Source: Marinilabiliales bacterium (lineage in GTDB: Bacteria > Bacteroidota > Bacteroidia > Bacteroidales > BM523). Taken from it: 10,767 bases of DNA. The notes beneath the pieces were generated by a model. The model saw nothing but the letters and a program-made list of their open reading frames with translations, did no database searches and had not been told where the DNA came from. Made by a program: the position numbers and the translations under genes. The DNA is taken from NCBI GenBank assembly GCA_002869425.1, contig PKSZ01000051.1:1-10767 (forward strand), read 5' to 3'. Every line of letters starts with the position of its first letter. Position 1 is the stretch's first letter. Positions 1 through 6,590 of the stretch are shown here, piece after piece.

Positions 1-147
1 ATATCGACGTTCGGCACATCTGGATCGAGCATGATCTAAAAAGTGTAATCACATTTTATGTAAATTTGCTGCAGAGGTATTCGTCAAATATGAATCTCAA
101 ATATCGCGATGTTTCAAATGTTTCAATTTATAGTCCTTTTGACGAAT
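1..147. other. Foreign-looking sequence abutting the broken racemase gene
   Basis: Alanine racemase homology stops near 147 and this stretch does not continue it in any frame. Positions 1-36 are about half G+C, clearly above the rest of the window, while 40-147 is AT-rich. A minus-strand ATG at 32-30 opens a frame that runs off the window edge (MLDPDVPNV...) and coincides with the GC change, so it may be the start of a gene in an inserted element. A plus-strand frame open from the edge ends at a TAA at 147-149, but its residues match no family I recognise. An insertion sequence or other element end is possible; too little is present to name it. Confidence 0.35.
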
Positions 148-148
148 A
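78..148. repeat. 11-bp perfect inverted repeat at the racemase breakpoint
   Basis: TATTCGTCAAA at 78-88 is matched by its exact reverse complement TTTGACGAATA at 138-148, with 49 bases between. The outer arm lies exactly where the racemase reading frame loses its homology. This fits a terminal or subterminal repeat of a mobile element, or a recombinase or transposase binding pair. A small palindrome, ATCGCGAT (103-110), lies between the arms. Confidence 0.5.
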
Positions 149-462
149 AAAATAAAAAACTCAATGCCATTTTTTATAATCCATTCAAAATGATTATAGT
201 CGATATACCCCATAATCATAATATCTGTATTGCTATTGTTTTTTACCTTAAATACTTTCATTGCTTCATCAGAGCTAAAAACAGAAAAGTGATCAATGCC
301 ACACGCTTCAACAACAGGCACCAAATACTTAATACCGTGCCCATAGGCATCAGCTTTAACTACTGAAGAAATTTTTACATTATCATGCAGGATTTCTTTG
401 ATAAACTTTATGTTTTCCTCTATCGCTGACTTACTGATTTCAATAACGGAATTTTCTTTCAT
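97..462 (-). pseudogene. Alanine racemase, N-terminal fragment (truncated)
   Basis: Residues 1-105 are a good N-terminal part of a fold-type III PLP-dependent alanine racemase, the enzyme that makes D-alanine for peptidoglycan. The PLP-lysine motif VVKADAYGHG is present, with K36 as the expected Schiff-base lysine. It is followed by a barrel segment with DHFSVFSSDEA (57-67) and IMIMGYI (81-87). After GIEFFIF (99-105) homology ends, and 16 unrelated residues run to a TGA. At 121 codons the frame is about one third of a normal racemase of roughly 370 residues. It lacks the rest of the barrel and the C-terminal domain with the catalytic tyrosine, so it cannot be active. The breakpoint coincides with an inverted repeat and a change in composition, which favours insertion or rearrangement over simple mutation. 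The remainder of the gene may lie beyond the window edge. Confidence 0.7.
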
Positions 463-761
463 CTTTTTAATTAATATCCAACAATATTTCTCATAACCAA
501 TTCTGATTCAGCCCATACAAAAAACACCCAAAAGATAAATTTTGCACCATTTTTCAATGGTAAACTTATCAATGTAGGTGTCATAGATAGATTATAGAAC
601 AATCAATGATGGTATATTCCCTGTTTGGAATCTCTTTCGAAAACAGAAATATAAATCTCAGTGATTTGGTTCTCATTCTACAAATATAATAAAATATCAA
701 TAGGATTTTGATGTTATAATACTGCTATAGCGTGTAATAGCGTATAATTCGAAGAATAGAT
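463..761. other. Non-coding gap between the MarR gene and the racemase fragment
   Basis: No convincing gene on either strand; the stretch is AT-rich. It holds a perfect 6-bp hairpin (546-561, ACCATT-TTTC-AATGGT; GAAA loop when read on the minus strand) and a 10-bp-period direct repeat (727-746). A minus-strand TATATTTG box (688-681) matches the Bacteroidota -7 consensus but lacks a properly spaced TTG, so I do not call it a promoter. A weak TATTGTTG box lies just upstream of the racemase ATG, also without a good partner. Confidence 0.5.
727..746. repeat. Tandem direct repeat, ATAGCGT, period 10
   Basis: Two copies of ATAGCGT (727-733 and 737-743) lie one helical turn apart, just downstream of the MarR stop codon. 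The spacing suits a regulator binding one face of the DNA, but two copies in AT-rich DNA may be chance. Confidence 0.25.
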
Positions 762-1244
762 TTACATACTATCCAGATCAGTTTCATCGGCGATCATAGG
801 AGCAGCTCCTATACCATCAACATCCAGAAATGTAATCAGTTTATCCAATGAACCAATTATTGTGTCTACCTCATTATCAGGAAGCTTATCGATCTTTTTG
901 GCCAATAAATCCTGCAACAATGGTGGAGTATTATCCAATAGCTTCATTCCTGAAGAAGTTAAGACCACAAACGTACTTCTTTTATCGTCTTCCCTTTTGG
1001 GTAATCTGGCTACATAACCTCTTTTTTCAAGGCGATTAACAATTCCTGTTGCAGTGCTTGAATTCAGATTTAAATACTTTGTTATCTCCTTATGGCTAGC
1101 CTGAAAATCTTCCTGACTTCTCAAATACCCCAAGCACAACATTTGTGGGATACTCACTCCATACTCTTTCTGGATTTTACTCGACTCCAATTTAATGGCT
1201 CTATAAATTTTGCGTATTCTTACAAGTATTTCGGTGCTTTTCAT
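762..1244 (-). CDS. MarR-family transcriptional regulator
   Basis: A 160-residue winged-helix protein of the MarR family, typically a dimeric repressor released by a small ligand or oxidant. Residues 1-35 form the N-terminal dimerisation helix. The winged HTH spans about 47-97, with recognition helix NSSTATGIVNRLEKRGY (61-77) and the family wing signature EDDKRSTFVVLTSSG (85-99, DKR..., LT..G). A C-terminal dimerisation helix follows. An acidic tail of about 15 residues (IADETDLDSM at the end) extends past the usual end of the fold. The gene lies 114 nt downstream of the transport operon on the same strand and has its own promoter-like boxes, so it may be transcribed separately. Ligand and targets are unknown; autoregulation or control of the adjacent operon is possible but unproven. 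Confidence 0.9.
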   Translation of the reverse strand: MKSTEILVRIRKIYRAIKLESSKIQKEYGVSIPQMLCLGYLRSQEDFQASHKEITKYLNLNSSTATGIVNRLEKRGYVARLPKREDDKRSTFVVLTSSGMKLLDNTPPLLQDLLAKKIDKLPDNEVDTIIGSLDKLITFLDVDGIGAAPMIADETDLDSM

Positions 1245-1272
1245 GCTATATCAATTTCGATAACTAAAGCTA

Positions 1273-1307
1273 CAAAATTATTAGGTTGTATGGAACATAT
1301 CCACAAA
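1273..1307 (-). promoter_or_regulatory. Bacteroidota-type promoter for the MarR gene, with possible operator
   Basis: On the minus strand, TAATTTTG (1280-1273) matches the -7 consensus TAnnTTTG exactly. TTTG (1307-1304) lies 23 bases upstream, at the long end of the TTG-N17-23-TAnnTTTG range described for Flavobacterium. Transcription would start roughly 25 nt before the ATG at 1244. A small inverted repeat TGGA-N5-TCCA (1291-1303) sits between the two boxes, where a MarR dimer could bind for autorepression. The arms are short, so the operator part is speculative. Confidence 0.45.
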
Positions 1308-1315
1308 TAAATTAC

Positions 1316-1361
1316 CAAAACAATAAGCTTAATGCCTGTATATGTGTATACTACAAGCTTA
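1316..1361 (-). terminator. Possible hairpin terminator of the transport operon
   Basis: On the minus strand, TAAGCTT (1361-1355, covering the stop codon of the last operon gene) pairs with AAGCTTA (1330-1324). An inner stem, GTATA/TATAC with a 4-nt loop, lies inside it. The structure is followed by TTGTTTTG. The stem is AT-rich and interrupted by an asymmetric internal loop, so it is weak for intrinsic termination and could instead be a regulatory hairpin upstream of the MarR gene. Confidence 0.35.
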
Positions 1362-1598
1362 AATTTTGCAAACATTGGAAATCCTGAGCGAAAAAACTGA
1401 AGGGTATATTTTCATTAAATCCTTCATTATTGCATTCACTACTGGCATTATCCTGTCGTAGTCTCCATGCACTAAAGTACTAGTAGCACCCGTCTGGTAG
1501 CTAATTCCGGAATTATCCAGTTGCTTCAAAAAATCATCAACTGCTTTTGAATACTTATCCAACAAAGGATAGTATGCGATATCGATTATGATATTCAT
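1359..1598 (-). CDS. Small thiamine-binding-type protein (YkoF/MTH1187 fold)
   Basis: The 79-residue product looks like a single ferredoxin-like unit of the YkoF / MTH1187 (formerly DUF77) thiamine-binding superfamily. It has an N-terminal strand with IAYYPL (7-12), a helix, and the family's TSTLVHGDYDRIM segment (39-51, compare T-x-V-x-G-D/E-Y-D-x-V-M), then a helix and a final strand. Known members bind thiamine or its pyrimidine moiety and assemble as dimers or tetramers; many are of unknown function. No signal peptide is seen, so it should act in the cytoplasm. Its ATG overlaps the methyltransferase stop (ATGA), which indicates translational coupling. Its place at the end of an oxyanion-transport operon suggests binding of a cargo, cofactor precursor or anion, but nothing in the sequence fixes the ligand. 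No TPP riboswitch was recognised. Confidence 0.7.
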   Translation of the reverse strand: MNIIIDIAYYPLLDKYSKAVDDFLKQLDNSGISYQTGATSTLVHGDYDRIMPVVNAIMKDLMKIYPSVFSLRISNVCKI

Positions 1599-2233
1599 AT
1601 TTTTGTTGTTTTTACTGCTATAAAAGAAGGTTCTGAGGATTGTGCTCTGCCATCTGTTATTTCAAATTGATCATTCATATATACACCATAAAAAAATTCA
1701 GGTTTTCCATATGGTATTAATAACTTTTCGATTTCTGCCGGATTCAAAAACTTTGCATTTCTAAAAGTTTCGCTTAATTCTTTTGTTTTTCCCATGACAG
1801 AATCTGCATTCAAGCAGCCCAAAACAAGTAAACCTCCCGGTTTTAATACTCTAAACATTTCATGAATAACCTTTTCCTGATTGCTTACAAACTCAATCAT
1901 GGTTATAGAGGCTACAATATTAAATGTCTGATCTTCAAACGGCAATTGTTCAGAATTCCCATGAATAAACTTAGCCATTAAATCCTTTTTCTTTGCTATT
2001 TCAAGCATAGGTACGGAAATATCCAGTGCAGTTATATTGTATCCAATTTCTTCAAAAAATTCAGTCCAGTGCCCGGTTCCGCAGCCCAACTCCAGCATTT
2101 CATCACTTTTTGCATTCTTCAGAATTTTACCAATCAGTTCTTTTTCGATACGATCTATTGTTTTGCCTTGCTCTGTTTCATAGTATGAATCATATGAATT
2201 TGCAAGCTCTACTTTCTCAAATACATTAACCAT
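1595..2233 (-). CDS. Class I SAM-dependent methyltransferase
   Basis: A 212-residue soluble protein with a Methyltransf_11-type Rossmann fold. Motif I LELGCGTG (47-54) binds SAM, and the acidic residue after beta-2 (ALDIS, D71) would contact the ribose. GNSEQLPFEDQTFNIV (92-107) is the usual adenine-binding and beta-4 region, and VLKPGGLLVL (129-138) is the post-beta-5 motif. There is no membrane segment. The acceptor cannot be told from sequence; the group includes enzymes acting on small molecules, thiols, metalloids and cofactors. Its ATG overlaps the ATPase stop by 8 nt (ATGGTTAA) and its own stop overlaps the next ATG, so it is translated as part of the transport operon. Possible roles are modifying a chelator or cofactor precursor linked to the imported oxyanion, or detoxifying a metal or metalloid; both are inference. 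Confidence 0.85.
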   Translation of the reverse strand: MVNVFEKVELANSYDSYYETEQGKTIDRIEKELIGKILKNAKSDEMLELGCGTGHWTEFFEEIGYNITALDISVPMLEIAKKKDLMAKFIHGNSEQLPFEDQTFNIVASITMIEFVSNQEKVIHEMFRVLKPGGLLVLGCLNADSVMGKTKELSETFRNAKFLNPAEIEKLLIPYGKPEFFYGVYMNDQFEITDGRAQSSEPSFIAVKTTKI

Positions 2234-3278
2234 AATTGTATATTACATTAACAGATTCTTCCGGTATTTTAACCCAAACAGATTTTCCAATAACCAATCC
2301 TTCAATGTCAATCAAGCGATAATCAACAAAAGCTGTAAGCATAATGCCCATATCAATTTTTAGCTCCATACCATTTTTACAAGGAACAATTGCCGTCAGC
2401 TTACCCGGAAAGATGTTTTTTTCTCCCGAAAATTTATTTGCAGAAATATTAATTTCAGAACTCCTGATCATCACATGGCATCTACCCTCTTCTCCTTTGT
2501 TGCACACAAAACGCACATTTTTGTTTATTTCTACAACATAATGACCATTCACCTGGCTTACCATAGCAGAAAAATAATTTTTAATGCCCACAAAATCGGC
2601 CACAAATTTTGACTGAGGCTTTTTAATCAAATCATACTTATTTGCAATTTGCATGATTTTCCCCTCACTTACCACAGCTACCCTATCGGCCAAAATCATT
2701 GCCTCCTCAAAATCGTGTGTAACATGTATAATGGTCTGTCCATTAGCATGAATCTCCTTTAAAAGATACCACAATTCCTCTTTAATTGAGGTATCAACAG
2801 AAGACAACGGTTCATCCAGTAAAAGACACTCGGGCTCGATTGCCAAAATTCGTGCAAGAGCCACTCTCTGCTTTTCACCTCCCGACAAACTATTTGCTCT
2901 TCGTACCATCAAGTGGTCAATTCCCATTTCTGAGGATAGTTTATTTACTATAGATATACGATTCGCTGAATTCAATTTTTTTTGCTTAAGACCAAATTCG
3001 ATATTTTGCCTAACCGTGAGATGTGGAAAAATTGCTAAATCCTGAAAAAGAATACCTGCTTTTCGGTTTTGAATTTTATCCTGTGTAATTGATTTTTTGT
3101 TAAGATATATTTCCCCCTTATCGGGTTTAATCAAACCTGAAATAATCTCAAGAATTACCGATTTACCAGCACCTGAGGGTCCCAGAATCACAAAATACTC
3201 TCCCTTTTGCACTGAAAAACTAATGTTTTGCAATGCAAATTCATTCATTCCTTTTGATATGTTGACCAACTCAAGCAT
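2226..3278 (-). CDS. wtpC: Tungstate/molybdate ABC transporter ATP-binding protein
   Basis: A 350-residue ABC ATPase that powers uptake with the adjacent WtpA and WtpB. Visible motifs are Walker A GPSGAGKS (33-40), Q-loop ILFQD (76-80), signature LSGGEKQR (131-138), Walker B CLLLDEP (151-157), D-loop SSVD and switch histidine VTHD (His188). Residues from about 235 to 350 form a C-terminal regulatory extension of the TOBE/MOP type found in ModC/WtpC proteins; in some of these it binds oxyanion and shuts the transporter down. The start ATG overlaps the permease stop (ATGCTTGA, 8 nt), which indicates translational coupling. The Wtp rather than sulfate or spermidine/putrescine assignment rests on the WtpA-like binding protein two genes upstream; the ATPase alone would not decide it. 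Confidence 0.85.
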   Translation of the reverse strand: MLELVNISKGMNEFALQNISFSVQKGEYFVILGPSGAGKSVILEIISGLIKPDKGEIYLNKKSITQDKIQNRKAGILFQDLAIFPHLTVRQNIEFGLKQKKLNSANRISIVNKLSSEMGIDHLMVRRANSLSGGEKQRVALARILAIEPECLLLDEPLSSVDTSIKEELWYLLKEIHANGQTIIHVTHDFEEAMILADRVAVVSEGKIMQIANKYDLIKKPQSKFVADFVGIKNYFSAMVSQVNGHYVVEINKNVRFVCNKGEEGRCHVMIRSSEINISANKFSGEKNIFPGKLTAIVPCKNGMELKIDMGIMLTAFVDYRLIDIEGLVIGKSVWVKIPEESVNVIYNYG

Positions 3279-4053
3279 GTTTTCGTTCTTTAGTAAGTAA
3301 CCTTAGTAAGACAAAAAACACCAAACAAACAGCAATAAAAAATACAGAAACAGGTACAGCATGTTTCAACCCAAAAGATCCAAAACGCTCATAAATTAAC
3401 ACCGGTGTAATCATTGGATGGTAAGCAATAATCACCACAGCTCCAAATTCACTCATTCCTCGTGCGAACATCATTATTAATCCGTAAACTATTGATCTCC
3501 ATGCCAAAGGTAATGAGATGGAAAAGAACACCCTCAAGGGTTTAGCGCCCAGATTAAGTGCCGCTTTCTCTAAACGTTCGGGAACAGCCTGAAAACCATC
3601 CCTTGCTGCATTGATCAGAAATGGGACACTCACAAATGCCATTGCAACAGAAATTCCTACAGGATTGCCTACAAAACTAAATCCCAAAGATTCAGCAGCC
3701 TGGCCTATAAGGGTATCTCTGGACACAAAACCAAGTACAGCAATACCTGCAGCGGAATGAGGAATAACCACCGGTAAATTAATAATCCCCAGGATTATTC
3801 TCTTGCCAAAAAATTCTTTCCTGGCAAGCAAATATGCCAAAGGAATCACTGCCAATGCTGAAACGATAGTAGCTCCAAATGCAGTAGATATGGTTAAACA
3901 TACAGAAGAAATTACTTCCTTATCTTTTGTTGTTTCCAATAAGGCTCCGGGAGTTGTGTTCAATACCATTCCTACCAATGGTGCAACAATAAAAAACAAT
4001 ACCAAAGAACCAAGAAATACAAAACTGCTATTTAGAAAACCAATTTTACGCAT
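3271..4053 (-). CDS. wtpB: Tungstate/molybdate ABC transporter permease
   Basis: A 260-residue inner-membrane protein of the ModB/WtpB/CysT family. Hydrophobic segments lie at about 12-32, 52-76, 87-110, 133-150, 187-210 and 234-252, giving roughly six helices. The EAA loop that docks onto the ATPase is present as EKAALNLGAKPLRVFFSISLP (162-182, with the conserved A-A-x-x-L-G and L-P). The region around 93-110 (LPVVIPHSAAGIAVLG) is typical of molybdate/sulfate-class permeases. The gene starts 2 nt after the binding-protein stop and overlaps the ATPase gene by 8 nt, a full A-B-C importer in the standard order. Length is normal for the family and nothing is broken. Confidence 0.88.
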   Translation of the reverse strand: MRKIGFLNSSFVFLGSLVLFFIVAPLVGMVLNTTPGALLETTKDKEVISSVCLTISTAFGATIVSALAVIPLAYLLARKEFFGKRIILGIINLPVVIPHSAAGIAVLGFVSRDTLIGQAAESLGFSFVGNPVGISVAMAFVSVPFLINAARDGFQAVPERLEKAALNLGAKPLRVFFSISLPLAWRSIVYGLIMMFARGMSEFGAVVIIAYHPMITPVLIYERFGSFGLKHAVPVSVFFIAVCLVFFVLLRLLTKERKHA

Positions 4054-4055
4054 AA

Positions 4056-5033
4056 TTAATTCTGAATCGGTTTTGCATATTCTTGCAATGATGCAGGAAT
4101 ATTATCATATCCGTCTGCAGGTGCAGGAACCAACGAAGGTTGGCCATTTTTTTCCAATATTTTTAATCCTTTGGTAAAAACAAATTCAAGAAAATCTACT
4201 GCCAATTCATAATTGGGCGCATTCCTGCAAATGGTAACTCCATAAATCATAGGTTCACCCTTTTTTCTAATGCTATCGCCCGGACTTTTACCGCTTACAT
4301 TGCAGCTTGCCTCTGCATAAAATTCAGAACAAGCAGGATTCTTCAAACTGATACTATCCGGCAATACAATATATTTGAGCTTATGTTGCTGCGCTACAGA
4401 CCTGTAAATAAAAACATAATCCAAACTATTGGATTCAAGCAATGAAAGTAAATCAACTTCTTTGGGGCGAATATAATTCTGATTTTTTGACAAAATTTTA
4501 CGAGAAAGCTCATCAATATTATAATACTTTTCTGCCAGTTGTGTACAAATTACAGCCCGATAACCACAAGGATCTGAATTGGGATCGGATCGACCATAAA
4601 TTACGCTATCATTCAATAATATTTCGTACCAGTTATGGGTATTGATTTTATCTGCATAGCGGGAATTTTCATCGTATACGATTGCCATTTCGTTACTTGC
4701 AAACTTTATATTCCAGTTGGCATAGTCAGGAATTAATAGCTCATTGATTACCCTATAATCTGCCGACGCCATGATATCGCATTCGCGATGTAAATCAGAA
4801 ACTTTTCTTGCACTTTTTCTACTTCCTGATGATTCCATTAATATTTCAACCTCAGGATTCTGTAATGCATAAGCCTTTTGTATTTCCTTGAATGGAACAG
4901 ATAAACTCCCTGCGTGAAAGATAATAAGTTGCCCTGATTTTGTTTCCTGATTTATCTTTTCACCATCAGGTATCTCTGTTCCTGAATTGCATCCGAAAAC
5001 AAAAACAAGTAAAAACAGAAGCAGATTTCTCAT
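4056..5033 (-). CDS. wtpA: Tungstate/molybdate-binding lipoprotein
   Basis: A periplasmic oxyanion-binding lipoprotein of the WtpA (archaeal ModA-like) family. I start it at 5033, not the longer ATG at 5075. The shorter form gives MRNLLLFLLVFVFGCNSG, a textbook lipoprotein signal with Cys15, and lies 13 nt after the upstream stop; the longer form would add 14 polar residues and overlap that gene. In the 325-residue numbering, family hallmarks are IIFHAGSLSVPF (37-48), a Ser-Gly-Ser loop (68-71), NPNDDPCGYR-like SDPNSDPCGYR (149-158), IRPKEVDLL (188-196) and LDYVFIYRSVA (204-214). D154 and E192 are candidates for the two carboxylates that give archaeal WtpA/ModA proteins six-coordinate tungstate/molybdate; this mapping is from memory. 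The C-terminal YGVTICRNAPNYELAVDFL is also WtpA-like. Cargo preference between tungstate and molybdate cannot be read from the sequence. Confidence 0.88.
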   Translation of the reverse strand: MRNLLLFLLVFVFGCNSGTEIPDGEKINQETKSGQLIIFHAGSLSVPFKEIQKAYALQNPEVEILMESSGSRKSARKVSDLHRECDIMASADYRVINELLIPDYANWNIKFASNEMAIVYDENSRYADKINTHNWYEILLNDSVIYGRSDPNSDPCGYRAVICTQLAEKYYNIDELSRKILSKNQNYIRPKEVDLLSLLESNSLDYVFIYRSVAQQHKLKYIVLPDSISLKNPACSEFYAEASCNVSGKSPGDSIRKKGEPMIYGVTICRNAPNYELAVDFLEFVFTKGLKILEKNGQPSLVPAPADGYDNIPASLQEYAKPIQN

Positions 5034-5046
5034 AATAATACTTAAC

Positions 5047-5838
5047 TCATCTTTTTCTCCATGTAAAAATAACAAAAGACAACAGCAAAACTATCTCAAT
5101 CGCGTAAGAAATAAAGAAAGCTTCGGCAAATAAGTCTTTCACAATATTTATTTTTACTCCCGGAGTCTGAAAATTTCCTTTCTTAGGAAGATAGAACTGA
5201 ATCATAGAAATTCGAATATTTTCATAATGAAATGGCATAAGCATTTTCATAATACCATCCTCCAGCAGCTCTTCATTTTGATACAAACTTATTCGGGCAT
5301 AATTATCCTGATAATGAAATTTATCTTTGGTCTGATGATCTCTCATTTCCTTGAATTTCAGTTTTAGCACGGATGTATCATCTGTATAATGTACACTATC
5401 CAATTTAACTGAATATTGATTTTCAAATGAATAGCTATCACCGGGCATCAATTCAATATCACTGTATTTGAAACCAAAAATCATAGCTCCCAAATGAAAA
5501 GCCATAATGATAACAAACATAAAATGCAGTGATAACAATAAAAATGCTCTTATATTTTTCCGATTTAAAGATATTTTGAGGAGATTATTCCAGCTACAAA
5601 AAATGAAATTTATGGCAAGTAAAAATGCAATAAGACACAAGCCCAGAAACCAGATCAATACCAGTGATATATTTATGGCTTCATTCTCTAGCCAATCGAT
5701 AGTAAGCATATTGCTCATACTCTTAAAATCGTTGTAATAAGTATCACTCTTTGCCAGTATCACACCCATAAAAAACCAAATGATAATAGTAATCAGCAGC
5801 CAAAAAGCAAAGCGCATGGATGATAGAAACTTTACCAT
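5047..5838 (-). CDS. ResB/Ccs1-like membrane protein
   Basis: A 263-residue protein resembling ResB (Ccs1), the partner of CcsA in system II cytochrome c biogenesis, which normally presents apocytochrome or handles reduced haem on the periplasmic side. The N-terminal helix SMRFAFWLLITIIIWFFMGV (7-26) is ResB-like. Further helices lie at about 56-80 and 98-122, the latter containing LSLHFMFVIIMAFHLGAMIFGF with His105 and His115, then the typical ELMPGDSYSF. A periplasmic domain (about 130-235) follows, then a last helix (about 236-258). It is shorter than the usual ResB of 400 or more residues. It starts 1 nt after the CcsA-like stop and lies just ahead of wtpA. No cytochrome c (CXXCH) is encoded in the window, so a role in cytochrome assembly is not supported by context; haem or redox service to the transport system is an inference. 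Confidence 0.72.
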   Translation of the reverse strand: MVKFLSSMRFAFWLLITIIIWFFMGVILAKSDTYYNDFKSMSNMLTIDWLENEAINISLVLIWFLGLCLIAFLLAINFIFCSWNNLLKISLNRKNIRAFLLLSLHFMFVIIMAFHLGAMIFGFKYSDIELMPGDSYSFENQYSVKLDSVHYTDDTSVLKLKFKEMRDHQTKDKFHYQDNYARISLYQNEELLEDGIMKMLMPFHYENIRISMIQFYLPKKGNFQTPGVKINIVKDLFAEAFFISYAIEIVLLLSFVIFTWRKR

Positions 5839-5839
5839 A

Positions 5840-6583
5840 TCAGTGAGCTATCAAATAAATTAATGTAATTAACATCAATGGACTTGAACTTAGTATGGTT
5901 TTAATTTTCCATCCCGACAAATACCTGGGCGGTAAATGGCCAGAAATCATGGATAAAAGAAACATTATACTGGCTAAGAAAAAGCCCTTGCTCCAATGCC
6001 ATGAATCGCCATACCATAAATACAACCAAAATGACCCGCTAAATTCGCCAGCCAGATAAACTACAGCACCAAGTAAAGTATAATTCCGGGCTCTGTGTAA
6101 AATATCCGCCCTGCGATCCTGATGGAGATGTTTTTTGAAAGCTCCAATATAATTTCCCAAGGCAAAAATAAACATTGCCATGGATATCAACCTGAATTGG
6201 AAAAACAAAACCACAAAAAGATTATCATACATATAATAATTGTTATTGGGCTCCATTTGCTGTGTTATTACATACAATTGAACAAATAGTATAAAAAACC
6301 ACATTGTATTAATATTCTGAACTTTAACCTTATTTGTATTTGTATAAATACTCGTTAATACAATCAAAATAAAAACAACTTCCTGAAGCGAGGTAAACTT
6401 ATTATAAATGGGCAAATGGCCTGCCACCAAAAACGTTAAAACAATACTTGCTCCGGAGGAAATTAAAGCAGGATATTTGAACCATTTTAAAACAGAATAC
6501 TTACGCAAAACAACAAAGAGGGCATTCATGAAAATCAATGCCAGACTAATGAAATAATTTATGATGAGAACAGTTGTGTCCAT
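5840..6583 (-). CDS. CcsA/CcmC-like haem-handling membrane protein (divergent)
   Basis: A 247-residue polytopic protein with about seven or eight hydrophobic segments, resembling CcsA/CcmC/CcmF (cytochrome c assembly family). GHLPIYNKFTSLQEVVF (55-71) matches the CcsA segment with P-x-x-N and the following S/E. SFWLYLWYGDSWHWSKGF (184-201) aligns with the tryptophan-rich WWD haem motif (W-x-x-x-W-G-x-x-W-x-W-D) but lacks the final Asp. His216 (SGHLPPRYLSGW) may be the second external haem-ligand histidine; the first, expected in the helix around 121-140, is not seen (NLFVVLFFQFRLISM). The protein is therefore a divergent family member. It pairs with the ResB-like gene 1 nt downstream and follows the lipoprotein gene by 7 nt. 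Haem binding is plausible but the motif losses make classic cytochrome c synthase activity doubtful. Confidence 0.7.
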   Translation of the reverse strand: MDTTVLIINYFISLALIFMNALFVVLRKYSVLKWFKYPALISSGASIVLTFLVAGHLPIYNKFTSLQEVVFILIVLTSIYTNTNKVKVQNINTMWFFILFVQLYVITQQMEPNNNYYMYDNLFVVLFFQFRLISMAMFIFALGNYIGAFKKHLHQDRRADILHRARNYTLLGAVVYLAGEFSGSFWLYLWYGDSWHWSKGFFLASIMFLLSMISGHLPPRYLSGWKIKTILSSSPLMLITLIYLIAH

Positions 6584-6590
6584 TGAACCG

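Noticed and set aside
3..149. Plus-strand frame open from the window edge to TAA at 147-149
   Set aside because: Its 48 residues match no family I know and most of it is low-complexity AT-rich sequence; it could be the tail of an element gene but is too weak to call a CDS.
546..561. ACCATT-GAAA-AATGGT hairpin as the MarR terminator
   Set aside because: It is about 200 nt past the MarR stop, the stem is short and AT-rich, and no immediate T-run follows on the minus strand.
681..688. Minus-strand TATATTTG as a promoter for the racemase gene
   Set aside because: It fits the -7 box but there is no TTG at the required distance upstream and it would imply a 5' leader of about 210 nt.
3803..4177. 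124-codon plus-strand open frame
   Set aside because: It is antisense to wtpB and the end of wtpA, both strongly supported; no domain or start signal of its own.
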